64,000 nt of DNA from Faecalibacterium sp. (GTDB taxonomy: Bacteria; Bacillota; Clostridia; Oscillospirales; Ruminococcaceae), in the NCBI GenBank assembly GCA_020025825.1, contig JAHHRL010000006.1, positions 11,362 to 75,361 on the forward strand, in the 5' to 3' direction. This document shows, piece by piece, positions 16,131 to 25,648 of this stretch. A program made the position numbers and the translations under genes. Under the pieces are notes generated by a model. The model was not told the origin of the DNA. It saw only the letters and a list, made by a program, of their open reading frames with translations, and did not search any database. Each line of letters opens with the position of its first letter. The stretch's first letter is position 1.

Positions 16131-17465
16131 TTATAACTGAAACAATGCACCCTGATTTGGCGGTAAATCAACAATGAGTTTGCCGCCGTTGACAGAAGCG
16201 CTGATTCCGCAGCCCAGCAGGTCGGTGCAGGCTTGTGCCGATACCGGCAGCGGAATTTCCAAGTGTGCAGGAGCATCGTCATTATTCAGTGCGGTGATGA
16301 CAGCTGTACCCTCAAAAAGCCGTGCGAAAGCAAACTGACGATTGGTTAAAAGTAACTCTCGGTATTCACCAAAGGATAATGCAGGTGTATGCAGACGTAC
16401 CTGACCGAGCTTTGCAAGATACGCTGCATGGCTGGCAGCGCAAGTGTCGGACATAAGTGCATCCAAATCCAGTGCGGGACGCAGGTTCCAGTCGGAGCCA
16501 CGCTGCTTATCTGCTTTTAGCGCAAATTCTGAGCCGTAATAAAGGGACGGAATCCCCGGAAGGGTGTAAACCAGCAACTCGATTAAAGGCAGGTGGGCGG
16601 GGTTGTTTACCTTGCTGGCAATGCGGGATACGTCATGGTTGTCCACAAAGGTATACAGCTTTGTGGAGCCGCACATACCCTGTAAGCGACGCACTGTGTG
16701 TGCAATCTCAAAATAGTTGTGGTCGTTATGCCCACTCCACAGCCCCTTGGATAAGTCATAGTTGGTAACAGAGTGAAGCATCTTATCATTCGCCCAGCGG
16801 CTGTAGTCGCCGTGAATGACTTCGCCCATCAGCCAGAAATCCGGCTTAAGGGTACAGGTAAAGCTGCGCAGGTTTTGCATAAAACCAAAATCTAATACGT
16901 CGGCAGCATCTAAGCGCAAGCCATCAATATCAAACTCCTCAACCCATTGGCGAATCGTATCAAAATGGTATTGCTGCACAGCGGGGTTTTGCTGGTTCAG
17001 CTTGACCAGTAAATTGTAACCACCCCAGTTTTCGTAGCAAAAGCCATCATTGTATTCGTTATTGCCGCCGAAATTCAAATTGCAAAACCAGCTGCAATAG
17101 GGCGAGCCTGCCCGCTTTTCCTGTACATCCTTAAAAGCAAAAAAGCCACGGCCAACATGGTTGAACACACCATCCAAAATCACAGCCATTCCATTTTTGT
17201 GGCAGTGTGCTACAAAGGCACATAAGTCGGCATTCGTGCCAAGGCGTGTGTCTACGGTGCGGTAGTCAATGGTATCATAACCATGGCTGCCGGATTGAAA
17301 TACAGGCCCTAAATAGATTGCATTGCAGCCAAGCGTTTTTGCATGGTCGGCCCATCTGGTTAGGGTGGGAAAACCGTTTCCGGTTTCTCCGTTGTTTTCG
17401 GTTGGGCAGCCACACAATCCAAGGGGATAGATGTGATAAAAACTTGCAGTGTCGTACCAGGCCAT
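16131..17465 (-). CDS. Intracellular GH13 alpha-amylase-type glucosidase
   Basis: 444 residues, no signal peptide. All four GH13 regions are present: DGVFNHVGR (98-106), DGLRLDAAD with the nucleophile Asp186, LMGEVIHGD with acid/base Glu215, and FVDNHD with Asp278. The enzyme cleaves alpha-1,4 glucan links in the cytosol, on maltodextrins or glycogen. It is shorter than many amylases and ends in a small beta domain (LPVSAQACTDLLG). Divergent from the branching enzyme gene across a 249-base gap, so the two may share control of storage glucan. Exact product type cannot be told from sequence. Confidence 0.88.
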   Translation of the reverse strand: MAWYDTASFYHIYPLGLCGCPTENNGETGNGFPTLTRWADHAKTLGCNAIYLGPVFQSGSHGYDTIDYRTVDTRLGTNADLCAFVAHCHKNGMAVILDGVFNHVGRGFFAFKDVQEKRAGSPYCSWFCNLNFGGNNEYNDGFCYENWGGYNLLVKLNQQNPAVQQYHFDTIRQWVEEFDIDGLRLDAADVLDFGFMQNLRSFTCTLKPDFWLMGEVIHGDYSRWANDKMLHSVTNYDLSKGLWSGHNDHNYFEIAHTVRRLQGMCGSTKLYTFVDNHDVSRIASKVNNPAHLPLIELLVYTLPGIPSLYYGSEFALKADKQRGSDWNLRPALDLDALMSDTCAASHAAYLAKLGQVRLHTPALSFGEYRELLLTNRQFAFARLFEGTAVITALNNDDAPAHLEIPLPVSAQACTDLLGCGISASVNGGKLIVDLPPNQGALFQL

Positions 17466-17714
17466 AGGGCAAAATCCTTTCCAAAGCTTTCGGGCGTTTA
17501 GTGCTTTTTCAGTGGAAAAAAGCAGTTGCTTTTGCTATTATAGTACGTGTACAAATCGTTTAATCAGTCTGTGCAAGTACGATTGCTAACGTGAATTATA
17601 TCATATTTTAGGCGTTTCGTCTATTTTGTTGCCAATCCTTTGTCTGGATGTTGGTGTATAAGACGAAAATATTATGCTGTATACAAACTGTAGTACAGTA
17701 GAGGAGTTGTTTTC

Positions 17715-19541
17715 ATGCTTGATGTTCCACAGTCATTTTATATGGGCGGCTGTTTTGATGCCTACCGCTTTTTCGGTGCGCATCCGGTAAGTGCCGATTC
17801 CGGTGAGGGCTGGAGTTTTCGCATTTGGGCACCCAGTGCAAAAATGGTAGAAGTAGTAGGCGACTTTAATGGTTGGCAGGGGCAGGCGATGCAGTTTGCA
17901 CCCGGCGGATACTGGGAAACGGTAGTACCCGATGCACAGGAAGGGCAGCTTTATAAGTTTAATATTTGCAGCCGGGATGGGCAGTGGGTGATGCATACCG
18001 ACCCCTATGGCTTTGCTGCGGAGCTTCGCCCGGGAACCGCCAGTAAATTGGTACGGTTAGGCTTTTCTTTTGACGATACCGATTGGATGGAAAAGCGCAG
18101 TAAATGTTATGATAGCCCGTTAAATATTTATGAGATGCATCTAGGCAGTTGGCGCCGGAAACCCGACTTGGAAGGGGAAGAAAGCTGGTATAACTATGAA
18201 GAACTGGCACAGCAGTTGATTCCATGGCTGGTAGAGCATCACTATACCCATATCGAGCTGATGCCTGTTGCTGAGCATCCTTTTGATGGGAGCTGGGGCT
18301 ATCAGACAACCGGTTATTTTGCTCCCACCAGCCGTTATGGCACCCCAAAACAGTTTGCTGCCTTTGTAGATGCCTGCCATCAGGCGGGAATCGGTGTGCT
18401 GATAGACTTTGTACCGGTGCATTTTGCCTGCAACTGGGATGCCTTGGCCAAGCTGGACGGAACTTACCTGTACGAGTACGACAGTGATGTGGGGTACAGC
18501 GAGTGGGGCACCTATAATTTTAACTTTTACCGTGGCGAGGTGTGCAGCTTTTTGTGCAGTGCAGCCTCTATCTGGATGGACGTCTATCATTGTGACGGAA
18601 TCCGTATGGACGCTATTTCTCGTGCGATTTATTGGTCGGGCGACCCAAACCGAGGCGTGAACACGGGTGCAGTCAGCTTTTTGCAAAAGTTAAACCATGG
18701 CTTAAACGAAAGATGGCCTACAGGCATATATGTGGCAGAAGACAGTACAAACTATTTGAAGGTTACAGCACCTACCAGCTACGAGGGTGTGGGCTTTGAC
18801 TACAAGTGGAATTTAGGCTGGATGCATGATGCCTTGGATTACTTTGCAACACCGTTTGGCGACCGCAAAAACCACTATGGCAAGCTGACATTCAGTATGC
18901 ATTATTTTTATAATGAGCTGTATCTGCTTAGCCTGAGCCATGATGAAGTGGTGCATGGCAAAAAAACAATTATTGATAAGATGTGGGGCACCTACGAGGA
19001 GAAATTTGCACAGGCAAGGCTGTTGTACTTGTATATGTATCTGCATCCGGGCAAAAAGCTCAACTTTATGGGCAATGAGCTTGCGCATTGGCGTGAGTGG
19101 GACGAAAACAGGCAGATGGACTGGCAGCTTTTGGAGTATCCGCTGCATGATGCCTTCCAGAAATATATAGCGGAGTTGGGGCGCTTATATACCCAAATGC
19201 CGGCGCTGTACAGCGGCGAATATCATCCAAACAGTTTTGAGTGGGTGGCTTGCCAAAGTGTAGACCAAGGCGCATACGCATGGCTGCGCAGTGCACAGGG
19301 CCAGACCCTGCTGTTTGTGATGAACACCTTAAATCAGCCGCTGAAAAACTTCCCGTTATATTTGAAGAGCCCTGCCAAGGCAACCCTTGTGCTGAACAGC
19401 GCAGGGAAAGAATGGGGCGGTAAAAGTGCAACCAAGGCAACGCTGTGCACTACAGAAGGCGGCGTTTACCAGCGAGATTACACCTTGCGGGTAAATGTAC
19501 CGCCGCTGAGTGGTCTGCTTTACGAATTGCATCAAATGTAA
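17715..19541 (+). CDS. glgB: 1,4-alpha-glucan branching enzyme
   Basis: 608 residues. An N-terminal CBM48 (FRIWAPSAKMVEVVGDFNGW, about 35-55) precedes the GH13 barrel. Catalytic regions: DFVPVHF, DGIRMDAI (nucleophile near 298), VAEDSTNY (acid/base Glu near 341) and LSHDEVVHGK. The C-terminal beta domain is complete. The enzyme adds alpha-1,6 branches during glycogen synthesis in the cytosol. Other glg genes are absent from the window. ATG 17715 has GAGGAG upstream. The cutC gene starts 13 bases after its stop, so the two may be co-transcribed. Confidence 0.92.
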   Translation: MLDVPQSFYMGGCFDAYRFFGAHPVSADSGEGWSFRIWAPSAKMVEVVGDFNGWQGQAMQFAPGGYWETVVPDAQEGQLYKFNICSRDGQWVMHTDPYGFAAELRPGTASKLVRLGFSFDDTDWMEKRSKCYDSPLNIYEMHLGSWRRKPDLEGEESWYNYEELAQQLIPWLVEHHYTHIELMPVAEHPFDGSWGYQTTGYFAPTSRYGTPKQFAAFVDACHQAGIGVLIDFVPVHFACNWDALAKLDGTYLYEYDSDVGYSEWGTYNFNFYRGEVCSFLCSAASIWMDVYHCDGIRMDAISRAIYWSGDPNRGVNTGAVSFLQKLNHGLNERWPTGIYVAEDSTNYLKVTAPTSYEGVGFDYKWNLGWMHDALDYFATPFGDRKNHYGKLTFSMHYFYNELYLLSLSHDEVVHGKKTIIDKMWGTYEEKFAQARLLYLYMYLHPGKKLNFMGNELAHWREWDENRQMDWQLLEYPLHDAFQKYIAELGRLYTQMPALYSGEYHPNSFEWVACQSVDQGAYAWLRSAQGQTLLFVMNTLNQPLKNFPLYLKSPAKATLVLNSAGKEWGGKSATKATLCTTEGGVYQRDYTLRVNVPPLSGLLYELHQM

Positions 19542-19554
19542 CAGGAGAAAAACT

Positions 19555-20325
19555 ATGGCATATACCTTGGAAATTTGTGTGGACTCAGTGGAGTCGGCAC
19601 GCCGTGCTGCTGCGGCAGGCGCCAATCGGTTAGAGCTGTGTGCAGACCTTTTAGTCGGCGGCACTTCGCCCAGCCCATTTTTGGTGCGGCAGGTGCTGCA
19701 AACCGTAAATATCCCGGTCAATGTGCTTTTGAGGCCTCGTTTTGGTGACTTTTGCTTTACGGATGAAGAAAAAGCCATTTTGCTGCAAGAAATTGATGCG
19801 TGCAACAGGCTGGGCGTAAATGGTGTGGTAATTGGTGCCCTGCAGCCAGATGGTAATCTGGACGTGACATTTTTGCGTCAGTGTATGGAACACGCAGGGA
19901 GGCTGCATAAAACGCTGCATCGCTGCTTTGATATGAGCCGGGATGCAGCAAATACGCTTGAGCAAGCCATCGAGCTTGGGTTTGATACCATATTGACCTC
20001 CGGGCAAGAGGCGACTGCATTGCAAGGTGCACCTTTGCTGCAACAGCTTCATAAGCAGGCGGCGGGGCGAATCCATTTACTGGCAGGCAGTGGAGTAAAT
20101 GCAGAGAATATCCCTATTATTGCGGAACAGACACAAATTCATCAGTTTCACCTGTCGGGTAAGCGGAACGAGCCTGGCCCTATGCAGTATCGGAAAGAGG
20201 GTGTACCCATGGGATTGCCCATGGCCAGCGAGTTTGAGCGACAATATACGAACCCGGCGGCAGTAGCGGCTGCCCGTGCGGTGTTGGATAACCTGGAAGT
20301 AAATAGCGGATGTTCAAAAAGATAA
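19555..20325 (+). CDS. cutC: CutC family protein
   Basis: 256 residues from ATG 19555, which has AGGAGA upstream; earlier in-frame codons fall inside glgB. The sequence shows the CutC TIM-barrel pattern: LEICVDSVESARRAAAAGAN, RLELCADLLVGGTSPS, RPRFGDFCFTDEEKAI, FDTILTSGQEATALQG and LLAGSGVNAENI. CutC was first named for copper homeostasis in E. coli, but that role has been questioned, and the molecular function is unsettled. The copper genes of this window are 15 kb away, with no sign of a shared operon. Located between glgB and a nitroreductase gene. Confidence 0.88.
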   Translation: MAYTLEICVDSVESARRAAAAGANRLELCADLLVGGTSPSPFLVRQVLQTVNIPVNVLLRPRFGDFCFTDEEKAILLQEIDACNRLGVNGVVIGALQPDGNLDVTFLRQCMEHAGRLHKTLHRCFDMSRDAANTLEQAIELGFDTILTSGQEATALQGAPLLQQLHKQAAGRIHLLAGSGVNAENIPIIAEQTQIHQFHLSGKRNEPGPMQYRKEGVPMGLPMASEFERQYTNPAAVAAARAVLDNLEVNSGCSKR

Positions 20326-20345
20326 ACAGGCAAGAGGAGAAACGT

Positions 20346-20852
20346 ATGGAGTTTTTTGATTTAGCCAAGAAACGTTATTCAATGCAGCAATACGATACAA
20401 AACGGATTGAACCGCAAGTGTTGGATAAAATTTTGGAAGCCGGTATGCTGGCCCCTACTGCCTGCAATTTGCAGCCACAGCGTATTTTGGTTATTCGTAC
20501 ACCGGAGCGAAAGCAAAAGCTGGAAAATATGGTAAAAGGCGGTATGTACTTTGATACTGCCTTGCTGGTGTGCTGGGACGAAACTGCTTGCTGGCATCGT
20601 CCTGTGGATGGAAAATCCAGCGGCGAAATTGATGCTTCCATTGTTACTACGCATATGATGATGGAGGCAACTGACCTAGGTGTTGGCTCTATCTGGGTGA
20701 TGAACTGGGACCCGCAGCAGCTGCGTGCAGCCTTCGATTTGCCGGAAACAGTGCAGCCCATGGCCTTGCTCTATTTGGGATATCCGGCCCAAGATGCAGA
20801 ACCTCGCCCGGGACATGCAGCAAGTAAACAGGTAACAGATATTTTACTGTAA
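20346..20852 (+). CDS. Nitroreductase family flavoprotein
   Basis: 168 residues from ATG 20346 with AGAGGAGAAACGT upstream. The FMN-binding pattern of the nitroreductase fold is clear: KKRYSMQQYDTKRI at the start, ILEAGMLAPTACNLQPQRIL, then GVGSIWVMNWDPQQLRAAF and MALLYLGYPA. It would use NAD(P)H to reduce a nitro, quinone or other electron-poor substrate in the cytosol; the true substrate is unknown. Short for the family and with a variable centre (CWDETACWHRPVDG). Follows cutC by 20 bases. Confidence 0.88.
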   Translation: MEFFDLAKKRYSMQQYDTKRIEPQVLDKILEAGMLAPTACNLQPQRILVIRTPERKQKLENMVKGGMYFDTALLVCWDETACWHRPVDGKSSGEIDASIVTTHMMMEATDLGVGSIWVMNWDPQQLRAAFDLPETVQPMALLYLGYPAQDAEPRPGHAASKQVTDILL

Positions 20853-20863
20853 AACATAACAGA

Positions 20864-20899
20864 AAAAGGCACCGCACATTTATTTGTGCAGTGCCTTTT
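20864..20899 (+). terminator. Bidirectional terminator between nitroreductase and Gfo/Idh genes
   Basis: AAAAGGCAC-C-GCACA against TGTGC-A-GTGCCTTTT. T runs occur on both strands, so it can end both the cutC-nitroreductase transcript and the converging glycan operon (stop at 20913). Confidence 0.85.
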
Positions 20900-20912
20900 G
20901 TTTTGTAAATGA

Positions 20913-22163
20913 TTACAGCTCAAGTCCGGTGTGCTCTAAACGAGCCTGTTCGGCCGCAAAGCAAATTAGGTGGCTTTGCAGGCTTTGCTGCGCTGTAGAA
21001 CGGTTCTTGCTGGGGTCGTTTTCCATTACAGCGTGGACAAAGTTTCTGGCCAGACCTAAGTCGCCGCCGTTGTGGCCGCGCAGCAATGTGCTGTTGGATT
21101 CCTCCAAAGGCAGCAGGAAGGACTCTGCCTCACCAAAAACTTGTACCCGAACCTCACCACGGTTCATATTGCCCCACAGTTCACCCTTTGTGCCCATGAT
21201 GTGAATGGTACGGTTGCAGTCCTCCGAGAATGCACACATAGTCAACGTAGCGGTAGCACCGTTTGCAAACTCCATAGAAAGCGTTTGATGGTCCACGGCA
21301 TCATTATCGCAATGGTATACGCAACGACCGTAGGGCCCTGTTTTCAGTGCTTCCATAATGTTTTCCGGCGTGGGATTTACACAAAGCATTTTTGCAAAGC
21401 CGTCGGTAACAGCCCTTGCGTGAGATAAGTAGAACTTGGGCGCATTGTAAATGCAAGTATCCTGATGCGGGCAGTTGTCGGTACAACGCATAGCAGCACC
21501 GTCGGGGGCATTTTCCGGCTTAAAGTATGTGAGCGAACCGTAGGATGCAACGTGGGTGCAGCGCTGGTCAAGCAGCCAAGAGATGATGTCTGTATCATGG
21601 CAGCACTTTTGCAGAATCATAGGGGTAGTAGTTTTTGTGTTACTCCAGTTTCCGCGTACAAAGCTGTGTGCCTGATGCCAGTAACCGACATTTTCGGTTT
21701 GGTCAATGGTAATGGGCTCTCCAATGGTGCCCTTTTCCAGGCAGGCCTTAATAGCACTGTAAAAAGGAGTGTAGCGCAGCACATGGCAAATGCTGAGGAC
21801 TTTGCCGGAAGCATCAGCTGCCTGTGCAATTGCACGGCATTCCTCGGCGGTAGGAGCCATGGGCTTTTCCAGCAATACATGGTAGCCCAGATGCAAGGCC
21901 TGCAAGGCTGGCTGTGTATGCATCTGGTCCAATGTGCAAACCAGACAAGCATCTGCAAAGCGAGGGCGCTGCAGCAAAGCTTCCCAGCTTTCCACAACGT
22001 TTTCCGGCGCAATGTTGTGCACACGTGCAAGTTCCTCACGGCGTGCCTGATTAGGTTCAGCAACTGCAACAATTTCCAGTTCGTCCGGAAACTCTTTTGC
22101 ATAGTTGGAATAGACACGGCCACGTGCGCCTGCGCCTAATAGAATAGCGGTTACTTTTTTCAT
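20913..22163 (-). CDS. Gfo/Idh/MocA family oxidoreductase
   Basis: 416 residues. The N-terminal Rossmann domain has LGAGARGRVYS (9-19) for NAD(P) binding and the family's EKP motif at 99-101 (LLEKPMAPTAEE); a Cys/His block (KCCHDTDIISWLL) lies in the catalytic domain. A cysteine-rich insert (MRCTDNCPHQDTC) may bind metal. Such enzymes oxidise or reduce sugars and inositols; some, placed in GH109, use NAD to cleave alpha-GalNAc. Last gene of a minus-strand operon with GH123-like and GH110-like genes, so a role in sugar processing is likely. Cytosolic: no signal peptide. Substrate unknown. Confidence 0.82.
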   Translation of the reverse strand: MKKVTAILLGAGARGRVYSNYAKEFPDELEIVAVAEPNQARREELARVHNIAPENVVESWEALLQRPRFADACLVCTLDQMHTQPALQALHLGYHVLLEKPMAPTAEECRAIAQAADASGKVLSICHVLRYTPFYSAIKACLEKGTIGEPITIDQTENVGYWHQAHSFVRGNWSNTKTTTPMILQKCCHDTDIISWLLDQRCTHVASYGSLTYFKPENAPDGAAMRCTDNCPHQDTCIYNAPKFYLSHARAVTDGFAKMLCVNPTPENIMEALKTGPYGRCVYHCDNDAVDHQTLSMEFANGATATLTMCAFSEDCNRTIHIMGTKGELWGNMNRGEVRVQVFGEAESFLLPLEESNSTLLRGHNGGDLGLARNFVHAVMENDPSKNRSTAQQSLQSHLICFAAEQARLEHTGLEL

Positions 22164-22179
22164 GAAAAAGTATCTCCAA

Positions 22180-23826
22180 TCAATGGTTAATATTGTTTTC
22201 GCTTAGGAGTTTGAGCAGAGCTTCATAAGTCTGCTCAAATATAGCGGGGTCTTGCTCATAGTGGCTGTTATCTGTAAATAGATGAGCAACCAAGCGGTCG
22301 TGTGCGGCCTCGTCCTTACGGCGCAGCATTGCAAGCAGTGTAGCATCTTCTATGCCACGGCGCTGTGCCTCCAATCGCATTCCCGGCCACGGTTCTCCCT
22401 CGCCGGGATAAACCAAAAAGGCATCGCCGCAGGGGAAGTTTGTGCCAATGCCGGTGTTGTTGGGGCAGCTGGTACCCTTGAAGGGGTCCATACCGATGGG
22501 AAAACGATTGAAGCCCCAGTGCAAAAAGCCTGCAATACGATTTTTTGCACAGCCCCAGTAAAGCAAACGGTTTTTAATCAAAGCGATGTCCAGAAAACGG
22601 TTTAACCAGTTGCCTTCCGGGCTGCAGCATACGTAAGTCCAAACTTCCTCACCTAAAGCGGTGAAACGGTCAAAGGCTTCTTTGTGTGCCTCATAGCCCA
22701 CTGTGCAAGGGGACCATACATCAATACCACCGTAAAAACGGTCACTGTCAACAGCTTCGATAATGCGTGCATTAGGCAGGTAGCGCCGTACCAAAGAGGC
22801 TGCCAAATAGTACTGACGGCGGCGAGCTTCCAAATCTTCCTCAGTGCGAAAGTGAATATCGGGCTCGTCATGGATATGGAACAGGATTTTTTTATCCCAG
22901 CCGTACTTATGCAAAAACTCCGCCAGTGCCTTGAGGTATTCCAGTGTTAAGGCATAGCCTTCGGCACTTTCCAAATCCAAATCCGGTGCCATAGCGCAGC
23001 GGAAATGGCTGGTGTACATATCGGGCATACCGTTTGGCAAAAAACCACGGCTGAGCAAAGGTCCGATTTCCAGCGTATCCATGCCTTCTTCAAAGAAAAT
23101 CTGAATCATGGGGCGCAGACGCTCGAAATCAAAGCGTGCCGGTTTACGAGAAAGAAGATAAGAGGGGTCCAGCTCCATAAAGAATACCGTTTGATGCATA
23201 CGACGCATTAGTTTTACATACTTGCGCACCATGTCGTAATGCTCGGGGGTATTCTCCTTTAAGCCGTGGCAGCGAGCCATAGCCTCCAAACTGAACCAGT
23301 TGGTGACAGGAAAGTAGTTGTCGGGGCACGCCACAGCATATACTGCAACTTCAATATTGCACTGATAACCGTCTACTGTCAGTGTCAGATGGTAGGTCCC
23401 GGCGGCAAGGTCTGCGCTGGGAACCAAACAGAAATACATGGCAACAGTGCCGTTTTTTACGTCAATCCTGCCAGTGGGTGCAGGCACTAAGCAATCGTAC
23501 ACATCAAAAGGTGCCAGCTTTGTAGCATAGTCTGGCTTTTTGTCGGGACGTTGTTCCAACACCATAGCACCGCCCTGCTGCTGACCGTCACCGGTGTTGT
23601 ATTCGACCGGAATTTCACGCAGGGCGAACCACTCGACCTGAAACCCAGTGCCGTCTAAAGCTGCCTGTACTTGTGCAGCATCGGTTTTCAGCAACAACTG
23701 GATACCGGGCTTGCCGTTGCACGGCATTGCCACGTGCAGCGTGTCAGGCAGCGGAGCTAACTCGGTGTCGGGGTATAAAAATTCTTCTCGGGCGGTCAAA
23801 TACCCGTATCTGGGACAAGTATCCAT
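22180..23826 (-). CDS. GH123-like (DUF4091) glycoside hydrolase
   Basis: 548 residues. The C-terminal half fits the DUF4091 / glycoside hydrolase 123 family: LFHIHDEPDIH with the Asp320-Glu321 pair matching the catalytic pair, GFLHWGFNRFP, FLVYPGEGEPWPGMRLEAQR and RGIEDATLLAML. GH123 enzymes known so far release beta-linked N-acetylgalactosamine using the substrate's acetamido group. The N-terminal third is beta-rich, as in the family. No signal peptide, so it acts on imported sugar. In one operon with a GH110-like gene (20-base gap) and two permeases. Confidence 0.75.
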   Translation of the reverse strand: MDTCPRYGYLTAREEFLYPDTELAPLPDTLHVAMPCNGKPGIQLLLKTDAAQVQAALDGTGFQVEWFALREIPVEYNTGDGQQQGGAMVLEQRPDKKPDYATKLAPFDVYDCLVPAPTGRIDVKNGTVAMYFCLVPSADLAAGTYHLTLTVDGYQCNIEVAVYAVACPDNYFPVTNWFSLEAMARCHGLKENTPEHYDMVRKYVKLMRRMHQTVFFMELDPSYLLSRKPARFDFERLRPMIQIFFEEGMDTLEIGPLLSRGFLPNGMPDMYTSHFRCAMAPDLDLESAEGYALTLEYLKALAEFLHKYGWDKKILFHIHDEPDIHFRTEEDLEARRRQYYLAASLVRRYLPNARIIEAVDSDRFYGGIDVWSPCTVGYEAHKEAFDRFTALGEEVWTYVCCSPEGNWLNRFLDIALIKNRLLYWGCAKNRIAGFLHWGFNRFPIGMDPFKGTSCPNNTGIGTNFPCGDAFLVYPGEGEPWPGMRLEAQRRGIEDATLLAMLRRKDEAAHDRLVAHLFTDNSHYEQDPAIFEQTYEALLKLLSENNINH

Positions 23827-23846
23827 ACAGAACCTCCAAAGTGGGC

Positions 23847-25643
23847 TTATAAAATGGTGCTGAAAATGTGGTTGTGCTCCTCTTTACAGTCTTGACTGTG
23901 CGCAAACTGGATAACACCCTCGTAATGCTCGCCGTAGATAGGCTCTTCCATGGTGCTGGAACCGTAGCAGGGGATGGAGTAATCCAGCTGTGCCGCATTG
24001 ATGATGGTGTTGTGGTGCATCTGAACATTTTTGCAGGAGGAGAAGAATCCTGCCAGTCGGGGGCAGTCCACAATAGTGTTATTGCAAATTTCAATATCGG
24101 TGAAAATGGGGTACTCGGTACGGCCCTGCGGCAGGTACACACCCATATAAATTACAGCCATCTGCCAAGCATTCAAATCGCAGTGGCGGATGATGTTGTT
24201 GCGAATGCACAGGTCGGTTACGCCCTGACCCTCGCTCCAACGGCTTTCGCAGCCGGTTTCAATCTGGATGGCAGCACCCTGAATGTTTTCAAACAGGTTG
24301 TTTTCTACCAGACCGTGGCTGCCCTGCAGCAATGCACCGCGTGCACGGTTGTTGGTAAAGCGGCAATTGCGGATGATGTAATAATCGGTATGGAACGTGC
24401 GATTAAAAATAACGCATTCCTCTTCCAGTCCTTCGGGAATTTCCTGCTCCAGCGTCAGGATGCAAGTACGGTCTTCGGGCTGGTAGGTAACAGCGGTTAC
24501 ACAGGAGGTATAACCGGTAGGAGAAAGGTCCGGGTGACGCAGCTCGATTTGGCAGCCTGCTTCAAACTGTAAGGCACTTTCAACGACACGAAGCGCCAGT
24601 AAGGTGTGGTTGTCCAAACGGCGAATACCCATGCTGGAGTTGTCGTGCAGATTGATGCAGTCATCACCTGCGCCGGAAAAGTCGCAGTCCTCCAGAATGA
24701 ATTGTCCCTGAGAATTGCCCACGTGCAGGCAGTCGACAGAAACAGAAACGCTGCGTGCCGTGCCGGGGCGAGGCAAAATACGGCAGTGGTCAAAGTGCAG
24801 GTGATGCACGCCGCCGCTGCTGAAGAAGCCGGAGCCGGGGCAGCCATACAAGGTAATGTGGTCCAGCGTAATGTGGCTGCTGCGGCAGGTGCGAACAGCA
24901 ACGCCATCGTATTCAAAATGGCGGAAGTTGTAGCACTGGCCAGCTGCAAAGTGTTTTGCAGCCCAAGCGGGATTGTGTGTAAAGATACGCAGCTGGTTGG
25001 GGGCAAGACGCTCCATTTTAGGCTCTAAAATATTACTGAGCTCACGCACCAGATGCTGCATTTCTTCGTCTGTGTTTGCATCGTCATCCAGATGGACGTG
25101 CTCGTTGCGATAGGGGCGGAACTCAATGCCGCCGGGGCAGCCCGGGGTATAACGCTTCGGGTCAAAAGGACCTACAATACGAATTTCCATGTCCACAGGT
25201 ACTTGCTCGCAGCTGGGGAAGGTGACGTCAATGTAACTGCCGTCAGCCGCTACGTTGGTAAGCATACCAACACTGGCCAGAGGGGCGTGGTCCCAATCCC
25301 AGTCCAGAATCATATTTTTCATATGGATACGGGTGGAATTCAGAATGCTCCAGTAGGTGACAGGTGTATGGAAAATTAGCTCGCTGCCATTACCTTCGAC
25401 GGTTAAATCCTGCAGGTCATACAAGGGCAGAAAGGTGTTTTCCGGCGCATCGTAAAAGTGGTAAATACCATACGGAATCTCCAGTACAGCACCGGGTTGC
25501 TTGCGGCAAGCGTCAATGGCCTGCCGGAAAGCCTGCGTGTTGCAGGCTTTGGGGGCAGTATCGGCACCAAAATCTTTTACATTTACAACCTGACCGCTTT
25601 GTACGGGCAAAGCGATTTGAATTTCCTGTGTAAAATGTTCCAT
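23847..25643 (-). CDS. Right-handed parallel beta-helix glycosidase, GH110-like
   Basis: 598 residues. It opens like pectate-lyase-fold proteins (VVNVKDFGADTAPKACNTQAFRQAI split over 19-43) and runs through repeated short beta rungs (LYDLQDLTVEGNGSELIF, ITLYGCPGSGFFSSGG). The block at 300-333, with Asp304 and GAGDDCINLH (Asp327-Asp328), resembles the active-site area of GH110 alpha-1,3-galactosidases, which act on blood-group B and alpha-Gal structures. The match is by eye; other beta-helix hydrolases are possible. No signal peptide: cytosolic. Follows the permease genes by five bases in the same operon. Confidence 0.65.
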   Translation of the reverse strand: MEHFTQEIQIALPVQSGQVVNVKDFGADTAPKACNTQAFRQAIDACRKQPGAVLEIPYGIYHFYDAPENTFLPLYDLQDLTVEGNGSELIFHTPVTYWSILNSTRIHMKNMILDWDWDHAPLASVGMLTNVAADGSYIDVTFPSCEQVPVDMEIRIVGPFDPKRYTPGCPGGIEFRPYRNEHVHLDDDANTDEEMQHLVRELSNILEPKMERLAPNQLRIFTHNPAWAAKHFAAGQCYNFRHFEYDGVAVRTCRSSHITLDHITLYGCPGSGFFSSGGVHHLHFDHCRILPRPGTARSVSVSVDCLHVGNSQGQFILEDCDFSGAGDDCINLHDNSSMGIRRLDNHTLLALRVVESALQFEAGCQIELRHPDLSPTGYTSCVTAVTYQPEDRTCILTLEQEIPEGLEEECVIFNRTFHTDYYIIRNCRFTNNRARGALLQGSHGLVENNLFENIQGAAIQIETGCESRWSEGQGVTDLCIRNNIIRHCDLNAWQMAVIYMGVYLPQGRTEYPIFTDIEICNNTIVDCPRLAGFFSSCKNVQMHHNTIINAAQLDYSIPCYGSSTMEEPIYGEHYEGVIQFAHSQDCKEEHNHIFSTIL

Positions 25644-25648
25644 AAAAA